Positions 28,158 to 36,846 of a DNA stretch of 43,533 nucleotides are shown piece after piece. This DNA is from Candidatus Pacearchaeota archaeon (GTDB taxonomy: Archaea > Nanobdellota > Nanobdellia > Pacearchaeales > GW2011-AR1), in contig JAFCFX010000002.1 of the NCBI GenBank assembly GCA_017608405.1, positions 1 through 43,533 of the forward strand. The letters are read 5' to 3'. Numbering within the stretch: position 1 is the stretch's first letter; each line of letters begins with the position of its first letter. A program made the position numbers and the translations under genes. The notes under the pieces were generated by a model. The model worked only from the letters and a program-made list of their open reading frames with translations. It was not told the DNA's origin and made no database searches.

Positions 28158-30454
28158 GAAACGAAAAATCAGTTCAATTAAAGGTTGTTGAAGCATTGCA
28201 AGATGATGCATATAAAGGCATTGCTAGATTAGATGCTGAGATAATGAGGGAATTGGAAATTCAAAAGGGAGATGTTATTTTAATTAAAGGAAATCGTGAA
28301 ACAGTTGCTATTGCTGATAGGGCTTATCCTGCTGATGTTGGCGAGGGAATTATTCGAATTGACGGTATTCTTAGGAAAAATGCAAAAACAGGGATGGGAG
28401 AAGCTGTTACAGTTTCTAAGGCAAAAGTTGCCCATGCAAAAAAAGTAATTATTGCTCCTGCACAAAAAGGCATCATGGTTGAAGCAGATTCTAACAATTT
28501 GAGAAGAGGTCTTTTTGGGAGAACAATGCTTAAAGGGGATATTGTTATGTTGGGAGGAGTTCAGAGACGAAGAGATTTGTTGTTAGAAGAAATGGGTGGT
28601 GCAGATTTTAATGATTTATTGGGGGATATGCTTGGAAACATGGGATTTGGAAATTTAGGTGGGGGAGTTGCACAAATTAGGTTTTTAGTTATCAATACAA
28701 ATCCAAATACTCCGGTTATTATAACTGAGCATACAGAGGTTGTCCTGAGTCCAAAAGCAGTTGAGGTTAGTGAAGAAAATATTCCTGAAATTAATTATGA
28801 AGATATTGGGGGATTAAATGATGAAATTAAAAAAATTAGAGAGATGGTAGAAATCCCTATGAAACATCCAGAGATTTTTAATCGTCTTGGGGTAGAACCT
28901 CCTAAAGGAGTTTTATTGCATGGACCTCCTGGAACAGGTAAAACCTTATTAGCAAAAGCAGTGGCAAACGAGACTGAAGCAAATTTTGTTTTATTAAATG
29001 GCCCTGAAATTATGTCTAAGTTTTATGGAGAATCTGAAAAGAAAATAAGAGATATTTTTGAAGAAGCAGAAAAAACAGCTCCGACAATTGTTTTTATTGA
29101 TGAAATTGATGCTCTTGCTCCTAAAAGAGAAGAGGTTCAAGGAGAAGTTGAAAGAAGAGTTGTTTCTCAGCTTTTAACAATGATGGATGGTTTGAAAGCA
29201 AGAGGAAAAGTTATTGTTATTGCGGCTACAAATAGAGTTAATGCTATTGACCCTGCATTAAGAAGGCCTGGAAGATTTGATAGGGAAATTGAAGTTGGTG
29301 TGCCAGATAAAGAAGGTAGATTAGCTATTTTGAAGATTCACACAAGAGGGATGCCTTTAACAAGAGGAGTTAAATTAGATGATCTTGCCTCATTAACTCA
29401 TGGTTTTGTTGGAGCAGATTTAGAAGCATTGAGTAAAGAGGCTGCAATGAATGTTTTGAGAAAATTACTTCCAAAAATGAAATTATATGTAGAAGAACAA
29501 ATTTCTCAAGAGATTTTAGAAAAATTAATTGTTAAACAAAATGATTTTATGGATGCTTTGAAAGTTGTAAGACCTTCTGCTATGAGAGAGGTTTTAGTTG
29601 AAACTCCTAATGTTGGTTGGGAAGATGTTGGGGGGTTAGATAATATTAAACAAGAATTAAATGAGGCTGTTGAGTGGCCATTAAAACATCCTGAGAGTTT
29701 TAAAAACATGGGAATTCGGCCATCAAGAGGTATTTTGCTTTATGGACCTCCTGGAACAGGTAAAACCTTATTGGCAAAAGCAGTTGCAAAAGAATCAGAA
29801 GCTAATTTTATTCAAGTTAAAGGGCCTTCGTTATTGAGTATGTGGGTCGGGAAATCAGAAGAAGGAATGAGGAAAGTTTTTGAAAGAGCAAGACAAGTTG
29901 CACCTTGTATTATTTTCTTTGATGAAATTGATGCTTTAGCAGGAAAAAGAGGAATGGATCATGGCACAAGAGTTACAGAAAGAGTATTAAATCAAATGCT
30001 TGCTGAGATGGATGGTTTAGAAGATATGAATGATGTCCTTGTTATTGCTGCAACAAATCGTCCAGATATGATTGATCCGGGTTTATTAAGGCCTGGAAGA
30101 TTTGATAAGATTTTATTAATAAGTTCTCCTGATGAAAGAGGAAGAGAAGTGATTTTGAAGATACATACAAGAAAGATGCCTTTGAACAAAAATATTAAAC
30201 TTAAAGATTTAGCTAAGAAAACAATTGGATATACTGGGGCAGACATTGAAGCATTGGTTAGGGAAGCTGCAATGATTGCTTTAAGGGAATCTATGGATTC
30301 AAAAGAAGTTAATAAAACTCATTTTGAAGGAGCTTTGAGAAAGGTTAAACCAAGTGTTACAAAATCTATGATTGAAGTTTATGAGAAGATTGAAGAAAAT
30401 TATCTAAAGACAGCAAAAGCAGCAGTTCCCTCTGATAATAGTTATTTGGGATAG
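28154..30454 (+). CDS. Cdc48/VAT-type AAA ATPase
   Basis: VAT-N-like domain then two AAA modules, each with '[18 protein letters not shown]' / '[18 protein letters not shown]', '[12 protein letters not shown]' / '[13 protein letters not shown]', and SRH arginines. Confidence 0.97.
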   Translation: MRNEKSVQLKVVEALQDDAYKGIARLDAEIMRELEIQKGDVILIKGNRETVAIADRAYPADVGEGIIRIDGILRKNAKTGMGEAVTVSKAKVAHAKKVIIAPAQKGIMVEADSNNLRRGLFGRTMLKGDIVMLGGVQRRRDLLLEEMGGADFNDLLGDMLGNMGFGNLGGGVAQIRFLVINTNPNTPVIITEHTEVVLSPKAVEVSEENIPEINYEDIGGLNDEIKKIREMVEIPMKHPEIFNRLGVEPPKGVLLHGPPGTGKTLLAKAVANETEANFVLLNGPEIMSKFYGESEKKIRDIFEEAEKTAPTIVFIDEIDALAPKREEVQGEVERRVVSQLLTMMDGLKARGKVIVIAATNRVNAIDPALRRPGRFDREIEVGVPDKEGRLAILKIHTRGMPLTRGVKLDDLASLTHGFVGADLEALSKEAAMNVLRKLLPKMKLYVEEQISQEILEKLIVKQNDFMDALKVVRPSAMREVLVETPNVGWEDVGGLDNIKQELNEAVEWPLKHPESFKNMGIRPSRGILLYGPPGTGKTLLAKAVAKESEANFIQVKGPSLLSMWVGKSEEGMRKVFERARQVAPCIIFFDEIDALAGKRGMDHGTRVTERVLNQMLAEMDGLEDMNDVLVIAATNRPDMIDPGLLRPGRFDKILLISSPDERGREVILKIHTRKMPLNKNIKLKDLAKKTIGYTGADIEALVREAAMIALRESMDSKEVNKTHFEGALRKVKPSVTKSMIEVYEKIEENYLKTAKAAVPSDNSYLG

Positions 30455-30456
30455 AA

Positions 30457-30903
30457 TTATCTTAGAGGATATTTTTCTATTATTTTTTGTAGGTTTGCGT
30501 CAGCTTCATCAAATTTTTCTTTGTTTGTATCATAATCTTGTGATCTAATTAATAATTCTCTTAATGAATTCATTTTAAGTTCTGAACCATGTCTTCTTAT
30601 TCTATCTATTTTGTTATCTCCATCCAAGTCTTCATGGAATTCAGAATCCCATAGTCTGTGCCCTAATCCAGGGTATATTTTAAGATCTTGAGATCCATCT
30701 TGATATTTTGTATATTCTGTATGACCTGATAAACCTGTTGCATAAGAAACAGTATATGAAGACAGTCTTTCTATTTCTTTATTATTCCATGCATTGTTAC
30801 ATCCTCTTACTCCTAATAATATCCCTCCCATTCCTACTGCTATGGTTGCTACCCCTATGGCTGTGAAGGTTTTTAATGTCTTGAATTTTCTTGGTTTTAC
30901 CAT
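30457..30903 (-). CDS. Hypothetical membrane-anchored protein with EF-hand/dockerin-like motif
   Basis: N-terminal TM; 'EDLDGDNKIDRIR' DxDxDxxxD-like calcium loop. Confidence 0.5.
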   Translation of the reverse strand: MVKPRKFKTLKTFTAIGVATIAVGMGGILLGVRGCNNAWNNKEIERLSSYTVSYATGLSGHTEYTKYQDGSQDLKIYPGLGHRLWDSEFHEDLDGDNKIDRIRRHGSELKMNSLRELLIRSQDYDTNKEKFDEADANLQKIIEKYPLR

Positions 30904-30981
30904 CCTTTTTTTTGGGGAAAATATTATTTAAATATTATGGTTAAAGCATGAGAATATTTTAGAGTTTTTGTGATGTTGTGA

Positions 30982-31782
30982 TTATAAATTAATCCTTTTA
31001 TGAGAAGCAACTCCTAAGTTATAAACTTCGGTTTTTCCAATCTTTTTCATACCTTCTCCTTCATGTATATGTCCACAAAAAGCATATTTTGGTTGGCATT
31101 TTTTGATATAATCTAAAATAGCTTTACTTCCTGCATGTTTTCCTTGATAATGTTTAGGTGCTTCAGGAAAATTGACTCTGTCTAAAATTCCATAAGGGGG
31201 TTGATGACAAACTAAGATATCCAAATCACTTCCAAATCTACTTAAAACCCTCCGAGCTTTATCTGTTTGCTTTTTTGCCTTTTTTAATTGCTTTGAATAT
31301 TCTGAAGGTTTAAATTCTCTTACCCAAGAAGTATCTGTAAAATATTCTAAGAATCCAATTCTTAAACCTTCTATTAATCTTAGCCTATTTTTAACTAAAT
31401 CAACATTTGCCATAGAATCAACTATTTTACGTGTACATGGAATTTTAACCTTATACTTTTCTTTATCTTCTCTAACTTGAGATAAAGTGGGAATTCCTAC
31501 ATTTCCCTGTATCGTGTAGACAGGGGTATATTTGGATAGATATCTTAACAAATCAATTGTAGAACTATGAATCTCCATATGGCTTGCCCTTATGAATTTT
31601 GCATCTTTTTCTAACTCTTCTAAACCCTTTCTTTTTCTTTCCACATTTTCAAAATGTCTTTTTCTTGCTAAATCTGCTTTTCCTATATCTCCAGTTAACA
31701 AAGTCAAATCAACATTGCCAAGCCCAATTTTCTTAACTTTACTTAAATTTCCGTGAGGGTCTCCTATTGCTATTATGTTCAT
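30982..31782 (-). CDS. Metallophosphoesterase
   Basis: 'IAIGDPHGNLSKV', 'LTGDIGKAD', 'IQGNVG', 'VCHQPPYG', 'CGHIHEGEG'. Confidence 0.85.
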   Translation of the reverse strand: MNIIAIGDPHGNLSKVKKIGLGNVDLTLLTGDIGKADLARKRHFENVERKRKGLEELEKDAKFIRASHMEIHSSTIDLLRYLSKYTPVYTIQGNVGIPTLSQVREDKEKYKVKIPCTRKIVDSMANVDLVKNRLRLIEGLRIGFLEYFTDTSWVREFKPSEYSKQLKKAKKQTDKARRVLSRFGSDLDILVCHQPPYGILDRVNFPEAPKHYQGKHAGSKAILDYIKKCQPKYAFCGHIHEGEGMKKIGKTEVYNLGVASHKRINL

Positions 31783-31826
31783 AATTTATACAGATATTTG
31801 CCTCTTTTAAACCTAACCATATAAAA

Positions 31827-31961
31827 TTATACAACTCCTTTATTAAAATCAGGTTTCACCTTATTTTCTTTAACTTCTTTTATTCTTTTATTTAGTAAGG
31901 GTTTTATTTCATCTTTTATATATCTAGAATATAAATCATTTTCTTTATCAGCTATTAACAT
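31827..31961 (-). CDS. Micro-ORF (44 aa) overlapping the end of the truncated recombinase
   Basis: Manual translation MLIADKENDLYSRYIKDEIKPLLNKRIKEVKENKVKPDFNKGVV; coding status uncertain. Confidence 0.35.
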   Translation of the reverse strand: MLIADKENDLYSRYIKDEIKPLLNKRIKEVKENKVKPDFNKGVV

Positions 31962-32535
31962 AAGCTCTGTCAGATTCTATTGTTAAATCTGAAACATTAA
32001 TTCTTACAATTTCAGAAATTCTGCCTCCTGTTTCTCTCATTAAAGAGATTAAGAATTTTTCCATAAAACTACGACACGCAGGGATTAGAATTTTTTGTAA
32101 TTCTTCAAATGTGATTAACTCTTTAGCGTTTATCTCCTGACATTCAAGAGTATGTAATTTCATCCAGTCAACAACTTTAGGATACTTGTCTCTCTCCTCT
32201 ATTTTGTATAGCCATTTAAAAAATAGTTTAATGTTCATCTTCATAACATTAATATAATTGGGTTTTTTATTAGAAGAGTGAATCTCTAAGAATTTCTTAA
32301 TATCTGTTTTAGTCATTTTCTTAAAAGGTTTTTTAACATCATAAGCCATCCTTTTTATCAATCCTACTTTAACGTACAAAGAAGTAATTGACATATGTAA
32401 GTTGTCCTTAACATATCTCATTATTGTATTCCCCTGCTCTTTTGTAACCCATTTATCATTCATTACAACATTGTTGATTATCCTGTTCTTAAAGACTAAA
32501 TCTTTAATCTTATCATACTTCTCTTTATTATCCAT
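31948..32535 (-). pseudogene. Truncated tyrosine recombinase (N-terminal SAM-like core-binding domain + start of catalytic domain)
   Basis: 'LITFEELQKILIPACRSFMEKFLISLMRETGGRISEIVRINVSDL' with RISEI catalytic Arg; ends at 'ESDRAYVNS' without the HxxR/Tyr half. Confidence 0.75.
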
Positions 32536-32667
32536 AAAATTTTATAATATCAGAAGTACATCAAGATTGTTGTAATATATGTTTATATTTGTCATGCTTT
32601 AAACATAAATATTTAAATATTATGGCAGATGAGTTAGTTTTATAAATCTGGTTTTTACTACATTCCC

Positions 32668-33297
32668 ATGGCTAGTGAAGTTAAACCATATAAAAATACA
32701 AATATTTTTTTCTTAGCTGGAAGGCCATTTCTTGTAAAAGAATTGTTTAAATTTGATGCAGCTTTAAGTTGTAGTTTTATTGATGTTCCTGATTTTTTTA
32801 AAAGATTTGTAAAAAAAGATCATAAAGAAGTTGATTTGTCTAATTATTCTGTGTGGAGAAGAGCAGGTTTTACTCCCCTTGAAACTGGAACAGGGAGGGG
32901 AATTACAAATATTCTTCCAGATACTAATTATCAATTTATTTTAAAACACGAAAGAGAAACAATTGCTGCCTTGGGTTTTGAAGCTTCTGAAAAAGGAGTA
33001 TTAATATCTCAAATTCAAGGAGTAAAATGTAAACAAGATTCTTTAAAACCTCTTAAGTGGCCAAATACCTTAATTAATGTGGTTTTAGAGTGGGCACCAA
33101 AAGCTAGATTATCAGAAGTATTAATTTTACCTTCTGCTAAAAATCAGTGGGAGTTGGTTAAACAGAATGTGGAGGGAGCAAAATTATACTATGATGTTGC
33201 TGCAAAAAAAGAAGGCTTTCAATATGATCAAGAAAGAAAAGTTTATGTCAAACAAATTAATAGATCTGGTTTGTTGTCACGATTTTTTCATCACTAA
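32668..33297 (+). CDS. Hypothetical protein (209 aa)
   Basis: ORF with TATA-like 'atatttaaatatt' upstream; overlaps convergent map end. Confidence 0.65.
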   Translation: MASEVKPYKNTNIFFLAGRPFLVKELFKFDAALSCSFIDVPDFFKRFVKKDHKEVDLSNYSVWRRAGFTPLETGTGRGITNILPDTNYQFILKHERETIAALGFEASEKGVLISQIQGVKCKQDSLKPLKWPNTLINVVLEWAPKARLSEVLILPSAKNQWELVKQNVEGAKLYYDVAAKKEGFQYDQERKVYVKQINRSGLLSRFFHH

Positions 33298-34141
33298 TTA
33301 ATACAGTGTGTTCTGCTTGTGCAACTTTATTATGGGATGTTTCTACAAGTTGTTGAAAATGATGTAAATTTCCATTGTCTTCTAGTTGTTTTAATCCAAA
33401 CAAGGCTTTTGTTCCAAACGTTTTTACTAACCACCTTGAACAAAAGGGGAGTGTTTGATATTCTTGGATTATGTGATTAAGAATGTCTCTTGCAATTGGA
33501 CTTCTTACATTTTTTTCATTGATTAACATGTAGATTCCAGAAGGTTTTCCATCATAGACTTTCCCATTTCCAGGAGTTGCAAAAGGTTCTATTGCATAGA
33601 GTCCTTTATTTATTGATATGTTTTTATTATCATCAAAATTAGGTATTGTTAACCCTGCATGAAGTTCATGTTGTTTCATTTCATGTCCCGATAAATTAAT
33701 TATGGGGGAAAAGTCATAAGATTCAATTATTTTGTTAATTTGTTTTCCTATTTCACTTGTTGTTGTGCCTTGTTTTATTGTTTCAATTGCTTTTTCTAAG
33801 GCTTTTTCAGCAGCTTCAATTAATTTTTTATTTTGTTCTGAATCTTCTAAATCAAGAGAAAAAGCAGTGTCTGCTGCCCAGCCATCAACATGAATTCCAA
33901 AATCTACTTTTAATAATCCGTGAGCAAGAGTTTCATCATCATGTGAAGGTGTATAATGCGCTGCTATGTCATTTATGCTTAGGTTTGTGGGAAATGCAGG
34001 CTTGCCCCCGAGTTCTGTAATTTTATCTTCTATTTTATTTGCTATTTCTAAGAGAGGCATGTCTTTTTTTATAAGAGATTTTGCAAATTTCCTTATTTGT
34101 TTTGCTATTTTTCCTGCCTTTAATATTTTTTCTTTATTCAT
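33257..34141 (-). CDS. map: Methionine aminopeptidase type II
   Basis: 'AHYTPSHDDETLAHGLLKVDFGIHVDGWAADTAFSLDL', 'NLSGHEMKQHELHAGLTIPNFD', 'YAIEPFATPGNGKV'. Confidence 0.96.
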   Translation of the reverse strand: MNKEKILKAGKIAKQIRKFAKSLIKKDMPLLEIANKIEDKITELGGKPAFPTNLSINDIAAHYTPSHDDETLAHGLLKVDFGIHVDGWAADTAFSLDLEDSEQNKKLIEAAEKALEKAIETIKQGTTTSEIGKQINKIIESYDFSPIINLSGHEMKQHELHAGLTIPNFDDNKNISINKGLYAIEPFATPGNGKVYDGKPSGIYMLINEKNVRSPIARDILNHIIQEYQTLPFCSRWLVKTFGTKALFGLKQLEDNGNLHHFQQLVETSHNKVAQAEHTVLISDEKIVTTNQIY

Positions 34142-34185
34142 ACATTTTTAATTACAGCAATATTTAAATATACTATGGTTAATGA

Positions 34186-34443
34186 TTGTTTATGAGAATT
34201 AATGATACTGAGTATGGGGGGAATTTTTTAACTCGCTGGACATATAAGTCTAGGATTGCGGTATTGACCTTGCTTAATGCAGGATTTTCTGATGTTTATG
34301 GGATTTTTTCTGACAATAATAAAGAGCCAGCAGATGATAAACCTAGTGATCCAGATTCGAATAATTTAGAAGAAGGAGTTAGGGCTTTTCCTGATTTTTT
34401 GAGATTTAGACACTTTCGTAGAGGATCATGGTTTTATTTTTAA
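34186..34443 (+). CDS. Hypothetical protein (85 aa)
   Basis: ORF with TATA-like 'tatttaaata' upstream. Confidence 0.4.
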   Translation: MFMRINDTEYGGNFLTRWTYKSRIAVLTLLNAGFSDVYGIFSDNNKEPADDKPSDPDSNNLEEGVRAFPDFLRFRHFRRGSWFYF

Positions 34444-34893
34444 TCTTCTTGATTTTGGAATAAAATTACTTATTTTGTGTTCTGATGCTTTTCCACATCC
34501 AAGAAAATCCTCTTTATGTTTCATGACTAAAAATGTTTTTTTATTTGTTTGAATATTTAATTCTTGTCCTGACATCCATTGTTGAACTTGTTCTTTGTTT
34601 AATTCAAAGATATTTTTTTTAATTTGATCTTTTAAAATATGGGTGGCTTCAATACTTAACCTTATTTCATTATTTTGGAATTTAGCAAAATAAATTCCTA
34701 TGCGCTCAAGCCCCATTCTTGAATTATCTATGTTTTTTATTTTTTTATGGCTGTATTCTCCTTGAAAAAGAAATAATCTTTCTGTTCCACTTTTTAAAAA
34801 TGTTCCAGAAATATCTGTTATTCCAAATTGTAATTTTAATTTTCTAATTATTTCTTGCTTTTCGTTTTTATTAAGTATTTTTAGATAATTCAT
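34426..34893 (-). CDS. Standalone PUA-domain protein resembling the RsmF/NSUN C-terminal domain
   Basis: 'VQQWMSGQELNIQTNKKTFLVMKHKEDFLGCGKASEHKISNFIPKSRRLK' fits methyltransferase-associated PUA. Confidence 0.75.
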   Translation of the reverse strand: MNYLKILNKNEKQEIIRKLKLQFGITDISGTFLKSGTERLFLFQGEYSHKKIKNIDNSRMGLERIGIYFAKFQNNEIRLSIEATHILKDQIKKNIFELNKEQVQQWMSGQELNIQTNKKTFLVMKHKEDFLGCGKASEHKISNFIPKSRRLKIKP

Positions 34894-35561
34894 TTTTTTC
34901 TTTTTAATACAAATTTTTCTAGCTTGTCTCTTTTTAAATACACAATAGTCATAAGAACAATTGAAATGCCTATAACGATTGTTATGAAAAGGTCATTATG
35001 TTTTATTCCAGATCCAATTATGTTGAGGATAAGGAATCCGGGAAATCTTCCTATGAATGCAACTAAAACCAGGGCCCTTATTTTTATTTTTGTGAGGCCG
35101 GCCACATAAGAAATCAAATCATCTGGAAACATTGGTAATAAATAAATTAAAAATAAAGTAGGAATTCCCCCCCTTATGATTATTTTGTCAAATTTTTTTA
35201 GAATTTTTTTATTTACTTCTTTCTCTACAAAAGGTCTTCCTAATTTTCTTGCAGAATAAAATGCAATAAAAGATCCAAGAGTTAATCCTATCATGCTATA
35301 GACAGTTCCCCATAGTGCTCCAAAAATAAAACCTCCTGCCACTCCTGCAAATTGCCCTGGAATTGGAGCCAAAAGAATTTGCAATGCTACAATTATGATG
35401 AAAATAATGGGTGCAAAAATTCCAAGATTGGATCCAATTTGTTTTATTTTTTCAGGATCTGAAATTAAATTAGATACAGGATTCCATAAGATAGCTGTGG
35501 CGATTATTATGCACAAGATAAAGATTACAAATTTTAATACAATGTTGGTGTTTTCTTTCAT
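34890..35561 (-). CDS. TVP38/TMEM64 (VTT-domain) membrane protein
   Basis: 'LLAPIPGQFAGVAGGFIFGALWGTVYSMIGLTLGSFIAFYSARKLGRPFVEK' and 'FLIYLLPMFPDDLISYVAGLTKI'. Confidence 0.93.
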   Translation of the reverse strand: MKENTNIVLKFVIFILCIIIATAILWNPVSNLISDPEKIKQIGSNLGIFAPIIFIIIVALQILLAPIPGQFAGVAGGFIFGALWGTVYSMIGLTLGSFIAFYSARKLGRPFVEKEVNKKILKKFDKIIIRGGIPTLFLIYLLPMFPDDLISYVAGLTKIKIRALVLVAFIGRFPGFLILNIIGSGIKHNDLFITIVIGISIVLMTIVYLKRDKLEKFVLKRKK

Positions 35562-35869
35562 TTTATTTTGTTTATGGCTTGTTGCAAATTAACTTCTGTA
35601 TTTTTGCAACCATCTTTTAGAAGATTTATTTCTATGGTTTCTGTGCCTTTTTTTCTTAGGTATTTTGTGTATTGTTCTGCTAGATTAATTTCATCTCGAC
35701 ATGCGATTCCGATTATTTTGTCGATTTTTTTAAATTTTTTTAAAATCTTTTTAATAATTGAACTTCCATTTGTAATATAAACTTTATAAGATGCTCTTTT
35801 CCCGGCTTTTTTTAGTTTTTCTAATTGTTCTTTGTTCAAGCAACGAGGAAGGAATAATAGTTTTGTCAT
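35558..35869 (-). CDS. DUF116-like protein
   Basis: 'LFLPRCLNKEQL', 'IIGIACRDEINLAEQY', 'LLKDGCKNTEVNL'. Confidence 0.75.
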   Translation of the reverse strand: MTKLLFLPRCLNKEQLEKLKKAGKRASYKVYITNGSSIIKKILKKFKKIDKIIGIACRDEINLAEQYTKYLRKKGTETIEINLLKDGCKNTEVNLQQAINKIK

Positions 35870-36846
35870 TTTATTTTTTTAAATTTAGCTATGAAGAATC
35901 CCTCTGTGTTGTTGTCTTGGGGATATACTCTACAAGCTTTATTTATTTGTGTTGAATATTCTTGTTCTTGCCATTTTGTTAGGCCTGGCCGGGTTTTGAT
36001 TGGGAGCCCGATTTCTTGAATCTTTATATTTTTAAATTCTTTTAAAATAGAGTTTACTATTGCTTCATTTTCTTCTGGAGCATGAGTGCAAGTACTGTAG
36101 ATTATTTCTCCTCCAGGTTTTAAAATTTCGAAAGCAGAAGCAAAAAGATTTTTTTGAAGTCTTGAAAGGTTTTTTATTGTCTTTATATTCCACATTAAAT
36201 ATGTTTTTGGAGAGCTTCTCAATGTTCCTTCTCCAGAACAAGGAGCATCTACTAATATTTTGTCAAATTCAAATCCTTTGCCTTTTAGCTTTTTACAGAG
36301 GGTTATGCCTTCTTTTCTTGTTATGAGGGTGTTTGTGACTCCACATTTTTCTAGATTTGAAGCAAGAATTTTTATTCTTCCTAGACTGATTTCATTTGCC
36401 ATTATTGTTCCCGTATTTTTCATTTCTGCTGCAATTTGTGTTGTTTTACTTCCTGGTGCAGAACATAAATCAAGAATTGTTTCATTTGGTTTTGGTTTTA
36501 AGGAAATTATTGGAAGCATGCTTGCAAGTTCTTGAATATAATAATAACCTAAGAGATGTTCTAAGGCTCTTCCAAGTTCTCCTGGTTCTAGAGAGTTTTC
36601 AACAATCATTATTTCTGGATAATTTTTCCAAGGTTGTTTTATTTTCCAACCATTAGACTCAAGTCTTTTTTTCAAATCTTTTGGAGAAATTTTTAATGTG
36701 TTACATCTAATTGATTTTACAGGAAGAACTTTTAATATGTTTAGATAGTCTTGAAAATCTTTCTTATCTGTAAGGAGTTTTTGCATTCTTTCTACGAATA
36801 ATTGTTTAAGTTCATAATTATGTTTTGTTTTCATCTTAAAAGTCAC
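35866..36846 (-). CDS. NOL1/NOP2/Sun-family RNA (cytosine-C5) methyltransferase
   Basis: 'LDLCSAPGSKTTQIAAEMKNTGTIMANE', 'ILVDAPCSGEGTLRSSP', 'GGEIIYSTCTHAPEENEAIV'. Confidence 0.95.
   Translation of the reverse strand: MTFKMKTKHNYELKQLFVERMQKLLTDKKDFQDYLNILKVLPVKSIRCNTLKISPKDLKKRLESNGWKIKQPWKNYPEIMIVENSLEPGELGRALEHLLGYYYIQELASMLPIISLKPKPNETILDLCSAPGSKTTQIAAEMKNTGTIMANEISLGRIKILASNLEKCGVTNTLITRKEGITLCKKLKGKGFEFDKILVDAPCSGEGTLRSSPKTYLMWNIKTIKNLSRLQKNLFASAFEILKPGGEIIYSTCTHAPEENEAIVNSILKEFKNIKIQEIGLPIKTRPGLTKWQEQEYSTQINKACRVYPQDNNTEGFFIAKFKKIK

Noticed and set aside
28520-28680. Gly/Met-rich insertion in the Cdc48 N-domain ([34 protein letters not shown])
   Set aside because: Similar insertions are, to my recollection, common in archaeal Cdc48 proteins; not enough to call unusual.
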